A stretch of DNA of 64,000 nt, from assembly GCA_039817415.1 (NCBI GenBank), contig JBCBVV010000022.1:1-64000 (forward strand), given 5' to 3'. The position numbers were made by a program, and so were the translations under genes. The notes beneath the pieces were generated by a model. It was not told the DNA's origin and ran no database searches. It saw only the letters and a list, made by a program, of their open reading frames with translations. Source of the stretch: JALEFZ01 sp039817415 (lineage in GTDB: Bacteria > Bacteroidota > Bacteroidia > J057). Each line of letters opens with the position of its first letter. Within the stretch, counting starts at the first letter, position 1. Positions 43,760 through 52,863 of the stretch are shown piece after piece.

Positions 43760-45703
43760 ATGGAAAACAAAAACACACTATCTAATCGTCCTTCTCTGGG
43801 TATTGTGAGCATGTTGACGGTGGGCATAGGAGCAATAATTCTAGCCATCATTCTCTTCAATACAACGTCAAGCATTCCGGAAATATCAGGTATTATCAAC
43901 GACTATGCACAGGTAAGTAGAGTCAATCAGGATACAGTTGTCCTTGTCGACCCTTCGGCCTTTTCTGTTGGTGATGGAATTCTCCTCATTCAGATGCAAG
44001 GGGCTCAAATTAGTACAGCAAACGATTCCACTTATGGTGATGTCACAAATTGGCAGGATGCCGGAGTGGCTGAGTTTGGCGAAATACAATCCATATCAGG
44101 TAATACCCTCGTCCTAGAGGAATTTACCTGTAACACCTACGATCTCGCTCAGGCTGTACAAGTTGTACGAATACCAGAATACGATTCAGTTTCTGTGATT
44201 GGGACCTTGACTGCTCAGCCTTGGAATGGGCAAACGGGAGGTGTCGTTGCCCTAGCAGCGAAGCATAGAATTAGGCTTTTTAACGGAATCGATGTAAGTG
44301 GAGCCGGCTTTAGAGGAGGAAGTTTCAACGGAAGTTCCTCTGGAAGAAATATGAATTATACCTGCGCGCTCAACTCAGGTGCTGGTGGAAACAAGGGTGA
44401 GGGCATTTCTGCAATTGGTCTTACAGGCTGTATTGGAAAACTGGCCAATGGTGGCGGAGGTGGAAATGACCACAATGGTGGTGGAGGCGGAGGGTCCAAT
44501 TACGGCAAAGGGGGAAGAGGAGGACATGGATGGTTATCTAATTCACCTCCAAATTTGAGTGATATGAACAAAGGCGGTAGGGGAGGTGCTTCTCTTGCCA
44601 ATGTTTATGGAGACCCCGTTATCAGAATGTTTATGGGCGGAGGTGGAGGTGGCGGACACCAAAACAATGGCGCTTCCTTTCCAGGAGGTAATGGTGGGGG
44701 TGTGGTATTTATTCAAGCCCCAGAATTAAGAATAGAAGCACCAGTAGTCGTAGACGCAAGTGGGAAAGATGCAATGGATATTTTTATCAATGATGGTGCT
44801 AGTGGAGGAGGAGCGGGAGGCTCAGTTTTCCTGAATGTAGATGATGTAATGAATGCCTCTAGCCTAACGATTGATGTAAGTGGTGGAGATGGAGCAGATG
44901 TCAATACGCTGAACCAGCATGGCCCAGGCGGCGGCGGCGGAGGAGGAGCCATCGTACTGAAACAGGCACTCCCTGTGGGTTTAACTTATTCTCTTGCAGA
45001 AGGGAGACCTGGATTATTTCGAACCAATGACTCTTCCAATGTTCATAGAAATACCCCTCATGGGGCCCGACCGGGAGAAGTAGGAGGAATTGTCTCTAAT
45101 TCGTCCTTTACCAATTGTACCATTGATCCTTCGTTTCCTGTAGAATGGCTGTATTTCAAGGCTGTTCCTCAGCAAGAAAACATCAAGCTTGAGTGGGGAA
45201 CTGCCACCGAAACGAACTCTCATCACTTCGAAATTGAGCGTTCCCTCGACAACAGTTCCTTCTTACCTATCGGTAGTATTAATGCTGCAGGGAATAGCAC
45301 AAGGCAGAAGAACTACATTTTCATTGATGGCGATGTCATGAAGGAAGGTCAAGAAAAAGCTGTTTATCGGCTAAAGCAGGTAGATATGGATGGGCAGTTC
45401 AATTATTCCTCTCTGGTATCCATTAACCTAGAAGAAATCAAATCAGATCAGCCTCAAATTACCTTCTTAACCCCTTCTATAGGCGGCATGCTGCAGATCA
45501 AGGTTGTCAATCCCGATGAAAGAGGAGGCAGTATGATTCTGAGGGACATAAGAGGCAAACAACTATTGGAAAAAGGTGTCTCAGAAGGGCAACTGAAAGA
45601 AGTTAGCCTTGACGTTAGCCAGTTTCCTAGTGGAATTTATGTTTTGACCTATCGCTCTAGCTCATTTAAGGTGAGCAAAAAAATCAGAATAGAAAACAAT
45701 TAA
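43760..45703 (+). CDS. glycine-rich surface protein 1 with T9SS sorting domain
   Basis: The ATG at 43760 gives 647 aa; an upstream TTG is unlikely. A hydrophobic N-terminal segment (about 18-36) acts as signal. Three parts follow: a beta-rich domain starting S-S-I-P-E-I-S-G (about 38-165), a very Gly-rich central region (about 200-440) with runs such as N-G-G-G-G-G-N-D-H-N, and a C-terminal part with the W-L-Y-F motif typical of proteins preceding a T9SS tail. The tail (about 565-647) ends S-K-K-I-R-I-E-N-N. Secretion by the type IX system is predicted. It is the first of two tandem paralogues. Confidence 0.85.
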   Translation: MENKNTLSNRPSLGIVSMLTVGIGAIILAIILFNTTSSIPEISGIINDYAQVSRVNQDTVVLVDPSAFSVGDGILLIQMQGAQISTANDSTYGDVTNWQDAGVAEFGEIQSISGNTLVLEEFTCNTYDLAQAVQVVRIPEYDSVSVIGTLTAQPWNGQTGGVVALAAKHRIRLFNGIDVSGAGFRGGSFNGSSSGRNMNYTCALNSGAGGNKGEGISAIGLTGCIGKLANGGGGGNDHNGGGGGGSNYGKGGRGGHGWLSNSPPNLSDMNKGGRGGASLANVYGDPVIRMFMGGGGGGGHQNNGASFPGGNGGGVVFIQAPELRIEAPVVVDASGKDAMDIFINDGASGGGAGGSVFLNVDDVMNASSLTIDVSGGDGADVNTLNQHGPGGGGGGGAIVLKQALPVGLTYSLAEGRPGLFRTNDSSNVHRNTPHGARPGEVGGIVSNSSFTNCTIDPSFPVEWLYFKAVPQQENIKLEWGTATETNSHHFEIERSLDNSSFLPIGSINAAGNSTRQKNYIFIDGDVMKEGQEKAVYRLKQVDMDGQFNYSSLVSINLEEIKSDQPQITFLTPSIGGMLQIKVVNPDERGGSMILRDIRGKQLLEKGVSEGQLKEVSLDVSQFPSGIYVLTYRSSSFKVSKKIRIENN

Positions 45704-45777
45704 TCTTTTATGTCAGGTTTGAGGAACACAAACACTCCATCCTGGCCATTTTTTATCCGTTCATTCCCCTGAAGAAA

Positions 45778-48135
45778 ATGAAAAATAAATCTACACTTTC
45801 GAACCGGACTCAGATAAAGCCCTTGGCATCAGCCTTGGCTACAGGTGGTCTGATTCTCCTTGCTGGCCTCTTTTTTTATACTACTTCTAGCATCCCAGAA
45901 ATTTCTGGAGTCATCAATGATTATGCAAAGGTGACCTCGGTCAGTGGAGATGATGTAACAGTTGATGATGCTTCCAATTTCACAGTAGGAGACAAGGTGT
46001 TGATCATTCAAATGAAGGGAGCCGTCATTTCCGAGGTGGATGATACGACATATGGAGATGTAACTTCATGGGGTTCCGCAGGAGAATACGAATTCAATTA
46101 CATCAAAGCTAAAAATTCAAATGACCTGACCCTGAACCATGAGTTGTGCAAGACTTATGATCCTTCCCATACAGTTCAGTTGGTTCGTGTCCCAGAATAT
46201 GATTCCGTTAGAATTACTGGAGAATTGAATCCAGCACCCTGGGATGGGACGAAGGGGGGGGTCCTTGCCTTGGCGGCTAATTACAAGGTGAGAGTAGCAG
46301 CAGACCTTGTGGCTTCTGCCAAAGGATTTGAAGGGGGCTCCTTCAATGGTTCTGCTCGAGGTCGGTCATTAACCTATACATGTGCCTTGGGCTCAGGAAT
46401 GGGGGGCGCAAAAGGGGAAGGTATTGTGGAGGTAGCCCTCACAGGTTGTAGAGGAAAGCTCGCCAATGGCGGAGGCGGTGGGAATGACCACAATGGTGGT
46501 GGCGGCGGTGGTGGAAACTATGGCGAAGGAGGAATGGGTGGAGATGGATGGAAATCCAATAGTGCTGGAAATCTGAGTGATTTAGATAAAGGAGGGAGAG
46601 GAGGATTGTCTCTTCAAAATCTATATGAGGATGGGGTTCCCCGTCTTTTTATGGGCGGAGGTGGTGGAGGTGGCCACCAAAACAATGGTGCTTCCTTTCC
46701 AGGTGGAACAGGGGGAGGAATCATTATGGTTATTTCTCCAGTCGTCCATATGGAAACAGCTCAAGCCGTAAATGCTTCGGGTGAAGATGCACAAGATATC
46801 ACCATCAACGATGGCTCCAGTGGAGGAGGAGGTGGTGGTTCGATTCTCCTAGATGTCGATCGTGTCATCAATCCAGACTTGCTTACACTGAGCGTAAGTG
46901 GAGGTGATGGGGCCGATATTCGTACGGCTGACCAGCACGGTCCAGGTGGTGGCGGTGGTGGTGGAATCATTAATAGTACTACTCTACTATCTGATAGCAT
47001 TGTATATGAAGTGAATGGAGGTGTAGCAGGTTTGTTTATCTCTACAAGAAGCAGCCACGTGTACCACAATACCCCTCATGGCGCCTCTAGTGGAGCAGAT
47101 GGGGCCATTTTACACAATTTGGTTATACAGAAATGTTCCAATCCCCCTACGATTGACCTAAATGGCAGCGATAGTGGGACAGACTATGATACCGAATTTT
47201 ATCCAGCAGGGCCGGATCAGGAGTTTATCCTTGGCGAGGTTGCTATTTCAGATGACGATGATACTGAAATGGGTTCAGCCACGATCGAAATTATCAATCC
47301 CGTAGATGGTTCAGATGAATACCTAAGAATGGGGGATAGCTTCGATGAAAACGGGAATATCTCAGCCAACAGAGGTGGAGATGGTCATAGTATCTCTCTG
47401 GTTGGACAGGCGCCCATAGCCGATTATTTGAATGCCATAAAAAGTATAGTTTACAATGATACTTCTGCCACCTACGATGACCAACCTAGAATGATCAGTG
47501 TAGAAGTGGATGATGGGGGTGCTACAAGTAATTCTGCCATGGTAACGCTGAATTTCTCGAATACAGAGTTTCCCGTAGAATGGCTGTACTTTCAGGTAGA
47601 AGCGGCGGGTAGTGCTGCGAAGTTAGAATGGGGAACCGCTATCGAAACCAATTCACATTATTTTGATGTGGAGAGGTCATTTGATGGCAAACAATTTGAC
47701 CCGATAGGGCAGGTGCAAGCGGCAGGGAATAGCTCGACGGTTAAAGACTATCAGTTTAGCGATCCCAATGTATTGGAAGCTGAAGGAAATGAAGTGATTT
47801 ATCGCTTGCGACAAGTGGATATGGATGGGCAATTTGAGTATTCGTCCTTGGTATCCTTAAACATGGAAGACCTGAAATCGGAATCTACTCAGTTGAAAGT
47901 CGCCAATCCTGTAACAGGAGGTAGCATGCAAATTAGCCTGATCAATACGCCAGAATCTGGAGGCAAACTATCTCTTTACTCAGTCAATGGCCAGTTAATT
48001 AAATCTCAACGAGTAAGCCAAAGTAATCTTCAGCAGATAAATATTGAAGTTGGCACCTTAAACTCAGGAATCTACATTTTGAATTATAAATTTGGGCAGC
48101 GCCAGATCTCGAAGAAGATCAAAATTCAAAACTGA
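45778..48135 (+). CDS. glycine-rich surface protein 2 with T9SS sorting domain
   Basis: A 785-aa paralogue of the gene 75 bp upstream. The same beta-rich N-domain (S-S-I-P-E-I-S-G) and Gly-rich core with the N-G-G-G-G-G-N-D-H-N run are kept. It also has an inserted beta domain of about 140 residues (about 460-600) with Asp-rich calcium-like loops (I-S-D-D-D-D-T-E) that resembles cadherin- or VCBS-type modules. The C-terminal W-L-Y-F and the T9SS tail ending K-I-K-I-Q-N are shared. The two genes probably arose by tandem duplication, with the insertion gained or lost afterwards. Confidence 0.85.
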   Translation: MKNKSTLSNRTQIKPLASALATGGLILLAGLFFYTTSSIPEISGVINDYAKVTSVSGDDVTVDDASNFTVGDKVLIIQMKGAVISEVDDTTYGDVTSWGSAGEYEFNYIKAKNSNDLTLNHELCKTYDPSHTVQLVRVPEYDSVRITGELNPAPWDGTKGGVLALAANYKVRVAADLVASAKGFEGGSFNGSARGRSLTYTCALGSGMGGAKGEGIVEVALTGCRGKLANGGGGGNDHNGGGGGGGNYGEGGMGGDGWKSNSAGNLSDLDKGGRGGLSLQNLYEDGVPRLFMGGGGGGGHQNNGASFPGGTGGGIIMVISPVVHMETAQAVNASGEDAQDITINDGSSGGGGGGSILLDVDRVINPDLLTLSVSGGDGADIRTADQHGPGGGGGGGIINSTTLLSDSIVYEVNGGVAGLFISTRSSHVYHNTPHGASSGADGAILHNLVIQKCSNPPTIDLNGSDSGTDYDTEFYPAGPDQEFILGEVAISDDDDTEMGSATIEIINPVDGSDEYLRMGDSFDENGNISANRGGDGHSISLVGQAPIADYLNAIKSIVYNDTSATYDDQPRMISVEVDDGGATSNSAMVTLNFSNTEFPVEWLYFQVEAAGSAAKLEWGTAIETNSHYFDVERSFDGKQFDPIGQVQAAGNSSTVKDYQFSDPNVLEAEGNEVIYRLRQVDMDGQFEYSSLVSLNMEDLKSESTQLKVANPVTGGSMQISLINTPESGGKLSLYSVNGQLIKSQRVSQSNLQQINIEVGTLNSGIYILNYKFGQRQISKKIKIQN

Positions 48136-48142
48136 TGAAATC

Positions 48143-48174
48143 AAGGATTCCCTTCATAATAGAGGGGAATCCTT
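48143..48174. terminator. hairpin between convergent genes
   Basis: AAGGATTCCC (48143-48152) and GGGAATCCTT (48165-48174) pair perfectly, extended inward with one G-U. It lies between the glycine-rich gene and the unknown gene at 48180. T runs are weak, so it may be a less efficient terminator for both. Confidence 0.6.
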
Positions 48175-48179
48175 CTCAT

Positions 48180-48917
48180 TTATATTTTTCCAGAAAGCCA
48201 GAAGGAACCCATAGCGATGCCTCCAACTAGAGGTTCAATCTCGAAAATGTTGGGATCGGCTACGAGGTCTATTTCCCCACCCAGTGTTTCCACCAACATC
48301 GAGTAGAACCGCTCTCCTGTGAGCATATTGGTCTTAAGTTCAGCTTCCTTTATGGTTCCAGCCAGCATAGCAGTGGCTTCTGGTCCTTGTCCTTCTTCTC
48401 CCGAACCCCAAAGCCCCATGGGGATAAAGGACTCAGCTGAATATTTAATCTTACCCTCCTGCTGAGCCATATAGGCTTCTTCATCTTGGTAAACCCCCAA
48501 TTCAAAGGTAAAACCAGTCAATTGAATATGTGATTCGACTCCTACGTCCTTTAAATCGACCAATCTATAATCAGGTGAGTCAAACACAAAGGGATACAAA
48601 CCTGTGTCAGGCTTTTCAGGATCCTGGGGTTCCGACCAAGCATGAAATCCCCCGTCCATGATGCTAGGTGGACGATCTAGGCTTGTGGTAATGCCTACCC
48701 TTCTTGAGGATGAACCTCTGAAGTGTGGATTGATCCCTATTAGTTCATTTTCTTGGCTGATTTGAATCCAAAGCTCCGCCCCAGAGGGATCGGCATAACA
48801 GTAATAGGTTCCTTTTTCAGAAGGATAAGGCATGGACTGTTGATAGGCGCGCTCGGCAAGTTCGTACAATTGTTCTTCTGTGGCTATGGGAAAGCCAATG
48901 TTAGAAAAGTTGCTCAT
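48180..48917 (-). CDS. unknown cytosolic protein, 245 aa
   Basis: I do not recognise the family. There is no signal or membrane segment. The start resembles a helix (L-Y-E-L-A-E-R-A-Y-Q-Q) followed by a beta-rich body with E-L-W-I-Q-I near 51, F-E-L-G-V-Y near 139 and a closing G-S-F-W-L-S-G. Its acidic, soluble character and the absence of cysteine clusters point to a cytosolic protein. It is alone on its strand after the T9SS pair, with a gap of 157 bp to the next minus-strand gene. Confidence 0.65.
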   Translation of the reverse strand: MSNFSNIGFPIATEEQLYELAERAYQQSMPYPSEKGTYYCYADPSGAELWIQISQENELIGINPHFRGSSSRRVGITTSLDRPPSIMDGGFHAWSEPQDPEKPDTGLYPFVFDSPDYRLVDLKDVGVESHIQLTGFTFELGVYQDEEAYMAQQEGKIKYSAESFIPMGLWGSGEEGQGPEATAMLAGTIKEAELKTNMLTGERFYSMLVETLGGEIDLVADPNIFEIEPLVGGIAMGSFWLSGKI

Positions 48918-49017
48918 GTGATCAATGGTTGTGTGAAAATGCGGAAGGGTGTATGCTTATCACGAATTTCAACCACCAAAGTTTCGCTTGGCTATTGATT
49001 TAGAGCGTCTCTGAATG

Positions 49018-49048
49018 AAAAAAGCAGAAGACGCAATTGTCCTCTGCT
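49018..49048 (-). terminator. terminator of the 319-aa membrane protein gene
   Basis: Arms 49023-49032 and 49039-49048 form a 10-bp stem with one G-U on the minus strand, followed by six T. It is 26 bp after the stop at 49075. Confidence 0.8.
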
Positions 49049-49074
49049 ATTCTTTAAATATGACCCAAACTCCC

Positions 49075-50034
49075 TTAGCTCTCAAATTCGCTAAAATCGG
49101 GTGTGGAAGGATTGGAAGGTTCTCCAGCAGCATCCGTTTGCTCAGGTTCTGGAGCAGGAGGATTGTTAAAATGCTCGATTAATGCTCTCCCTTGGCTGGA
49201 GTTTAGTTTGTAATGAAGAAAGAGGTCTTGTTCGTCCCATTCTGCTTCCCCTTTATCCGAAATAGAAAGGATCATATTAGTGGCAGAAATAAAGTATTTG
49301 TCAGTATCTACTGCATGGTACATGGTCAGACGGGTGTAGTGCCTATCAGGATTCGTTTGGGGGACCAAGCTCTTGAAGATTTCCCAGTTTCCGCTGTTCA
49401 GTTCTTGGAATAAGGATTGAATTTCTGTTACAATCTGGTATCGAGAAGGAATCTCCAATTTGACAGACCACGCATCAGAATCTTCATCAAAAGGAATAGG
49501 ATCAGTTCCAAGTCCATTCAGCGTGGAAAGACCTACCATCACGATAGCTTCAATCGCCCAGATTACCCACAGGAAAGTTCCATTGATGACGCCACCAAGC
49601 TCCCAGGTACCTATTTTGTTGATAGCAACCATGGTTTCCCAAAGAGCGCCTGGCGCAAGGGCAAAATTCAAGGCGACTGTAGGATCTGCCATAGAACCTC
49701 CTTCACTTTGTGCATAAATAGCCGCTACCCAGATAGCCCAGTGGACATAAAGCAAAGCTAGCCCTCCAAATATACCTAAAGCAACCCCTGCCGCTTTATG
49801 GCGAATCTTACCGAACTTGATCAGATATTCTGGTAGTTGCCCCATGATCCAACCTGCTCCAATTGTCAGGAAAAAAAGGATGTAAATGAAGGGAATATAA
49901 ATAATGGCGTGGGCATAAATGTACCCAATGATAACGGCAGCCAAGATAGTTCCAGCTGCTGCTATGGTAGCTCCCAGGATAGGGACTTTACCAGATGGTT
50001 GGTAAAATAAGTCGTTTGTCATGGTTGTTAACAT
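49075..50034 (-). CDS. unknown membrane protein, four helices and soluble tail
   Basis: A 319-aa protein. Four hydrophobic segments lie within residues 15-180 (for example I-L-A-A-V-I-I-G-Y-I-Y near 30 and L-G-I-F-G-G-L-A-L-L near 87), and the C-terminal ~130 residues are soluble, rich in Asp, Glu and Pro at the end. ATGs at 50034 and 50022 are both possible starts. I recognise no domain. It is the last gene of a long minus-strand run and ends in a clear terminator. Confidence 0.65.
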   Translation of the reverse strand: MLTTMTNDLFYQPSGKVPILGATIAAAGTILAAVIIGYIYAHAIIYIPFIYILFFLTIGAGWIMGQLPEYLIKFGKIRHKAAGVALGIFGGLALLYVHWAIWVAAIYAQSEGGSMADPTVALNFALAPGALWETMVAINKIGTWELGGVINGTFLWVIWAIEAIVMVGLSTLNGLGTDPIPFDEDSDAWSVKLEIPSRYQIVTEIQSLFQELNSGNWEIFKSLVPQTNPDRHYTRLTMYHAVDTDKYFISATNMILSISDKGEAEWDEQDLFLHYKLNSSQGRALIEHFNNPPAPEPEQTDAAGEPSNPSTPDFSEFES

Positions 50035-50124
50035 TTAGTAGTGTGCGACAAAAATAAGGGAAAAATTGAGGGATTGAAATATGTAGGTTGATAAATATGA
50101 TTCCTTTGATGGATTGCCTGAGTC

Positions 50125-51171
50125 CTAGGGCATTTTGGCGATGATCATATCCCGCTTGATAGCCTTGTCAACCATATGTTCAAACTGATCGAAGGGAGGG
50201 CCATTCAAAACCTCCATCCCCCTTGCCGTAAAAATTTTTCCTAAATCAGCTCTCGACAGCACATGGGCATTCCAAGCCAAGGCAATACAACCCCCCTTTT
50301 TTAGGGTCGACATCCATGCTGGTAAACTGCTATTTACCAATTCTGAGGGGTTTCTGCTACCCGATGAAACCCGTTTGTGAATGGAATTGGCATGTGCGAC
50401 TCCATAAGGCAGGTCTCCTACAATCAAGTGAAAGGGCTTTCCCTTGAAGTATCTATCGGTATCCTGCGCCTTACCATGGACCATTCCCCATCGTTTCCGT
50501 TGATCCTCGGATTTGAAGGCTTCTTTGGTGGTGGCATAGCTTACTTCCTGCATGAAGATATAATCCTGCTTGGTCTTCCCCCAAACAGGACGTTTGTCAG
50601 CTTGATGCTTGAAGCGTTCTGTTTCCATGTATTTTTTGACAAACTGAAAGCTTTCTGCTACAAATTTCTCTTCTCTTTCAATACCAAAAGCATGAAAACC
50701 ATAAATCATGGCTTCGTAGAGGGTTGTGCCTTTTCCTGCAACCGGATCGAGCAGGCAAATGGGATCATCATAAGAAAAATCGCTAGCCAGAAGAGCTGCA
50801 TTCAGCATCATGCGGGTGAAGAGTTCGTTGGTTTTTCCACGGTATTTGAGGAGAGAGGAAATTTTAGGATCGAGGTAGGCAAATGAGGCAGCTTGGACAG
50901 GGATAAGTATGTCAGAATCATCCTTTCGTTGGTATTCATAAAGGGCGAATAAGAAGGACAAGCTTGAGATCATCTTCAATTCCTGCTCAGATAGGGAATC
51001 AGCCCATTCGAAGGTTAGGTAGCGCACACCCCCAAGCTCCCTTTCTTGGACCTCTTGTGTGACCCCGAGCTTATTCAGGATCAGCGATAGTTCAGCCATG
51101 GCCAGTTTGCCTGACTGCTGGTAATACACCCGATTGTGACCGGGATGTTGGAGGATGGCGTAGGTTTTCAT
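50125..51171 (-). CDS. TRM11-like SAM-dependent RNA/DNA methyltransferase
   Basis: A 348-aa Rossmann-fold methyltransferase. The SAM motif I is L-D-P-V-A-G-K-G-T-T at 141-150, and the catalytic motif IV is G-D-L-P-Y-G at 252-257, the D-L-P-Y-G form seen in TRM11/UPF0020-type nucleic-acid N-methyltransferases. About 1-110 is a divergent THUMP-like or beta-rich domain. The substrate, likely a guanine or adenine in RNA, is not determined. It lies between two unknown genes. Confidence 0.82.
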   Translation of the reverse strand: MKTYAILQHPGHNRVYYQQSGKLAMAELSLILNKLGVTQEVQERELGGVRYLTFEWADSLSEQELKMISSLSFLFALYEYQRKDDSDILIPVQAASFAYLDPKISSLLKYRGKTNELFTRMMLNAALLASDFSYDDPICLLDPVAGKGTTLYEAMIYGFHAFGIEREEKFVAESFQFVKKYMETERFKHQADKRPVWGKTKQDYIFMQEVSYATTKEAFKSEDQRKRWGMVHGKAQDTDRYFKGKPFHLIVGDLPYGVAHANSIHKRVSSGSRNPSELVNSSLPAWMSTLKKGGCIALAWNAHVLSRADLGKIFTARGMEVLNGPPFDQFEHMVDKAIKRDMIIAKMP

Positions 51172-51224
51172 CTAAAGAAAATTTCCCCCAAAGGTAAAAC
51201 TTGGAGACGAATTTTCAGCGATAG

Positions 51225-51728
51225 CTACTTCTTTGATTCTATAAACAATAGTTGCTGAGCAGGATCATAAACGAAAAGAGTTTCCGTGGAGTCATCCTGT
51301 ACCAAGCTCCAGATACCCTGTTGATGGCTTACGGCAGGCAAACGATCCTTTACAAATTCTTTCGCTTGGGTTCGTTGTTCCTGCGACTCAAGTCGAAGTT
51401 GTTCAAGGCTGATTTCACTTCCCTCCTGATACTTTTTTCCATCAATCCATAAAAAATCCTCCATGAGTTGTTGATCAAGAGGTAATTGCCCTCCCTTCAT
51501 ATTCGTAGAATCGGGTGACAGGATCAGGATAAGCTGTTCTCTTTCTTCCTTGTGAAGATATTTTTGGTAGTACTGATAATGTACTTCTCCTGTGATGTTC
51601 AGACCAAAATGTTGGTGGAGGGAAGCCTCTGGAGAGTCCAATTGCTGAATGTCTACATAAGAGGGTTTCATGCAGGAGCTAAGAAAAATCAAGGATAGTA
51701 AGCACAAATAGAGGGTAGCAATCTTCAT
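51225..51728 (-). CDS. predicted lipoprotein, 167 aa
   Basis: A signal sequence ending F-L-S-S-C predicts lipidation at Cys19. The mature part is polar, with many Gln, Glu and Leu residues, a helix with Q-E-Q-R-T-Q-A-K-E near 115 and a closing beta hairpin E-T-L-F-V-Y-D-P-A-Q-Q-L-L-F. I recognise no family. It is in a minus-strand run between the ClbS/DfsB-like and methyltransferase genes with 53-72 bp gaps. Confidence 0.7.
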   Translation of the reverse strand: MKIATLYLCLLSLIFLSSCMKPSYVDIQQLDSPEASLHQHFGLNITGEVHYQYYQKYLHKEEREQLILILSPDSTNMKGGQLPLDQQLMEDFLWIDGKKYQEGSEISLEQLRLESQEQRTQAKEFVKDRLPAVSHQQGIWSLVQDDSTETLFVYDPAQQLLFIESKK

Positions 51729-51800
51729 GAGGAAATCTTTAGTTCCGTTTCAATATCGTTCAAATAGAATTCCCAAGCATGCTGCGGTAAATGACCTGAA

Positions 51801-52298
51801 TTATTTAAGGCTTTTTTTGATGAGTTTGTAGCCCCAATTGTAATGACTAGAGGTGGAGGAGATCAAATAGGCCCCCATAGAAGTAGATCCTGTCCATTTG
51901 TAACGCTTCTTTTGGAAGAGTTCTTCCTCACTATATTGTTGGATAATGGAAAGCATTTTTTGATGGCTTTTTTTCAGCAGATCTTCCATTTCAGTCAAAG
52001 GAACTTTCTGGCATGCTTCCCAAATTTCCTTGTTCAATGCAGGTGTGGTTTTCCAACTGTGGCCTTTGGCGGGCATATCAGGTTTTTTGCCAGCCATCCC
52101 TTCTTCATGCCACCTAAAAAACATGAGATGCCAATGGTACAGATGGCCTAACACATCCCGAATGTTTCGGTTCATGGTTCCTGCTGGGAATGCTTGTAGT
52201 TGTACTTCTTCAGGAAAGGAATGGACAAACCCAAGAAGTCGATCGAATTCCTGTTCAGCGGCAGAAAGTAGTTCTTCTTTGTTTGTGGGCTTGGGCAT
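51801..52298 (-). CDS. ClbS/DfsB-family four-helix protein
   Basis: A 165-aa protein of the ClbS/DfsB (DUF1706) family, a DinB-like four-helix fold. Signatures are the opening P-T-N-K-E-E-L, a V-L-G-H-L-Y-H-W-H near 50 and a closing S-S-H-Y-N-W-G-Y-K-L-I-K-K. The founding member, ClbS, protects E. coli by hydrolysing the cyclopropane of colibactin; other members are unassigned. No toxin or polyketide genes are near. It starts 9 bp after the cytochrome gene. Confidence 0.85.
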   Translation of the reverse strand: MPKPTNKEELLSAAEQEFDRLLGFVHSFPEEVQLQAFPAGTMNRNIRDVLGHLYHWHLMFFRWHEEGMAGKKPDMPAKGHSWKTTPALNKEIWEACQKVPLTEMEDLLKKSHQKMLSIIQQYSEEELFQKKRYKWTGSTSMGAYLISSTSSHYNWGYKLIKKSLK

Positions 52299-52307
52299 TA
52301 CGGAACT

Positions 52308-52748
52308 TTAAAATGAATTGACTAATCTTATATAGGTCAAAAGCTGTCTGGACTCGTCTCCTTCTAGACTTGACCTATGAATATGGTATTTATTATGAGA
52401 AAAGCTTTTTCTATGAATATGGAGCAACCTATCCTTGGTTTGGGCTAGGGAATCCCCCTTTGTGAAAAGAGCGAGAAAGTTTTTTTCACCATTCACCTCT
52501 AAACTTCTTTGAAACCAATCAGAAGAATTATCAACTCCTCGCATCCTATGACAGGCGCTACAGTTTACTTGGAATACTTCCCTTCCTTCTGAAAAATCCT
52601 TCAGCATTACGTAGGTCATACCCAAGTGTCTTGTCTCTTCCATGTTGACACCAGCCGAAATATTATCGCAAAGAGGGCGGCTAAAAAATGACGTCAGGAA
52701 AAGGGAAGCTATCAGAAGAAGTACAATGACAACGTATCTTCCTATCAT
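52308..52748 (-). CDS. single-haem cytochrome c-type protein
   Basis: A 146-aa protein with an N-terminal hydrophobic segment (about 5-23) that could be a signal or an anchor. The haem attachment site is V-N-C-S-A-C-H with Cys63, Cys66 and His67. After Met69, adjacent to the haem site, no methionine occurs, so the sixth ligand may be one of the His residues in the H-x-H or N-K-Y-H-I-H stretch near 115-125. It is followed by the ClbS/DfsB-like gene 9 bp away. Its partner is unknown. Confidence 0.8.
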   Translation of the reverse strand: MIGRYVVIVLLLIASLFLTSFFSRPLCDNISAGVNMEETRHLGMTYVMLKDFSEGREVFQVNCSACHRMRGVDNSSDWFQRSLEVNGEKNFLALFTKGDSLAQTKDRLLHIHRKSFSHNKYHIHRSSLEGDESRQLLTYIRLVNSF

Positions 52749-52798
52749 GGCTACTTATTTGAAGAAAACTAATCAATATTCTTTACCCAATAAATGAT

Positions 52799-52841
52799 GG
52801 ATATCAATCTTTAAGCCCATATTACTCAAAGATTGATATCC
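52799..52841. repeat. 14-bp perfect inverted repeat
   Basis: GGATATCAATCTTT (52799-52812) and AAAGATTGATATCC (52828-52841) are exact inverted copies with a 15-nt loop. It lies after the stop of the NAD(P)-binding gene and before the cytochrome gene, and has only a weak T tract. It may be a terminator for the SDR gene. Confidence 0.55.
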
Positions 52842-52863
52842 TCCATGCTTTCTTTACTATGCT

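Noticed and set aside
44440..46980. Glycine-codon repeats that could be mistaken for a CRISPR or tandem DNA repeat
   Set aside because: The repeats are irregular GGN runs within the reading frame of the two glycine-rich proteins; there are no equal spacers.
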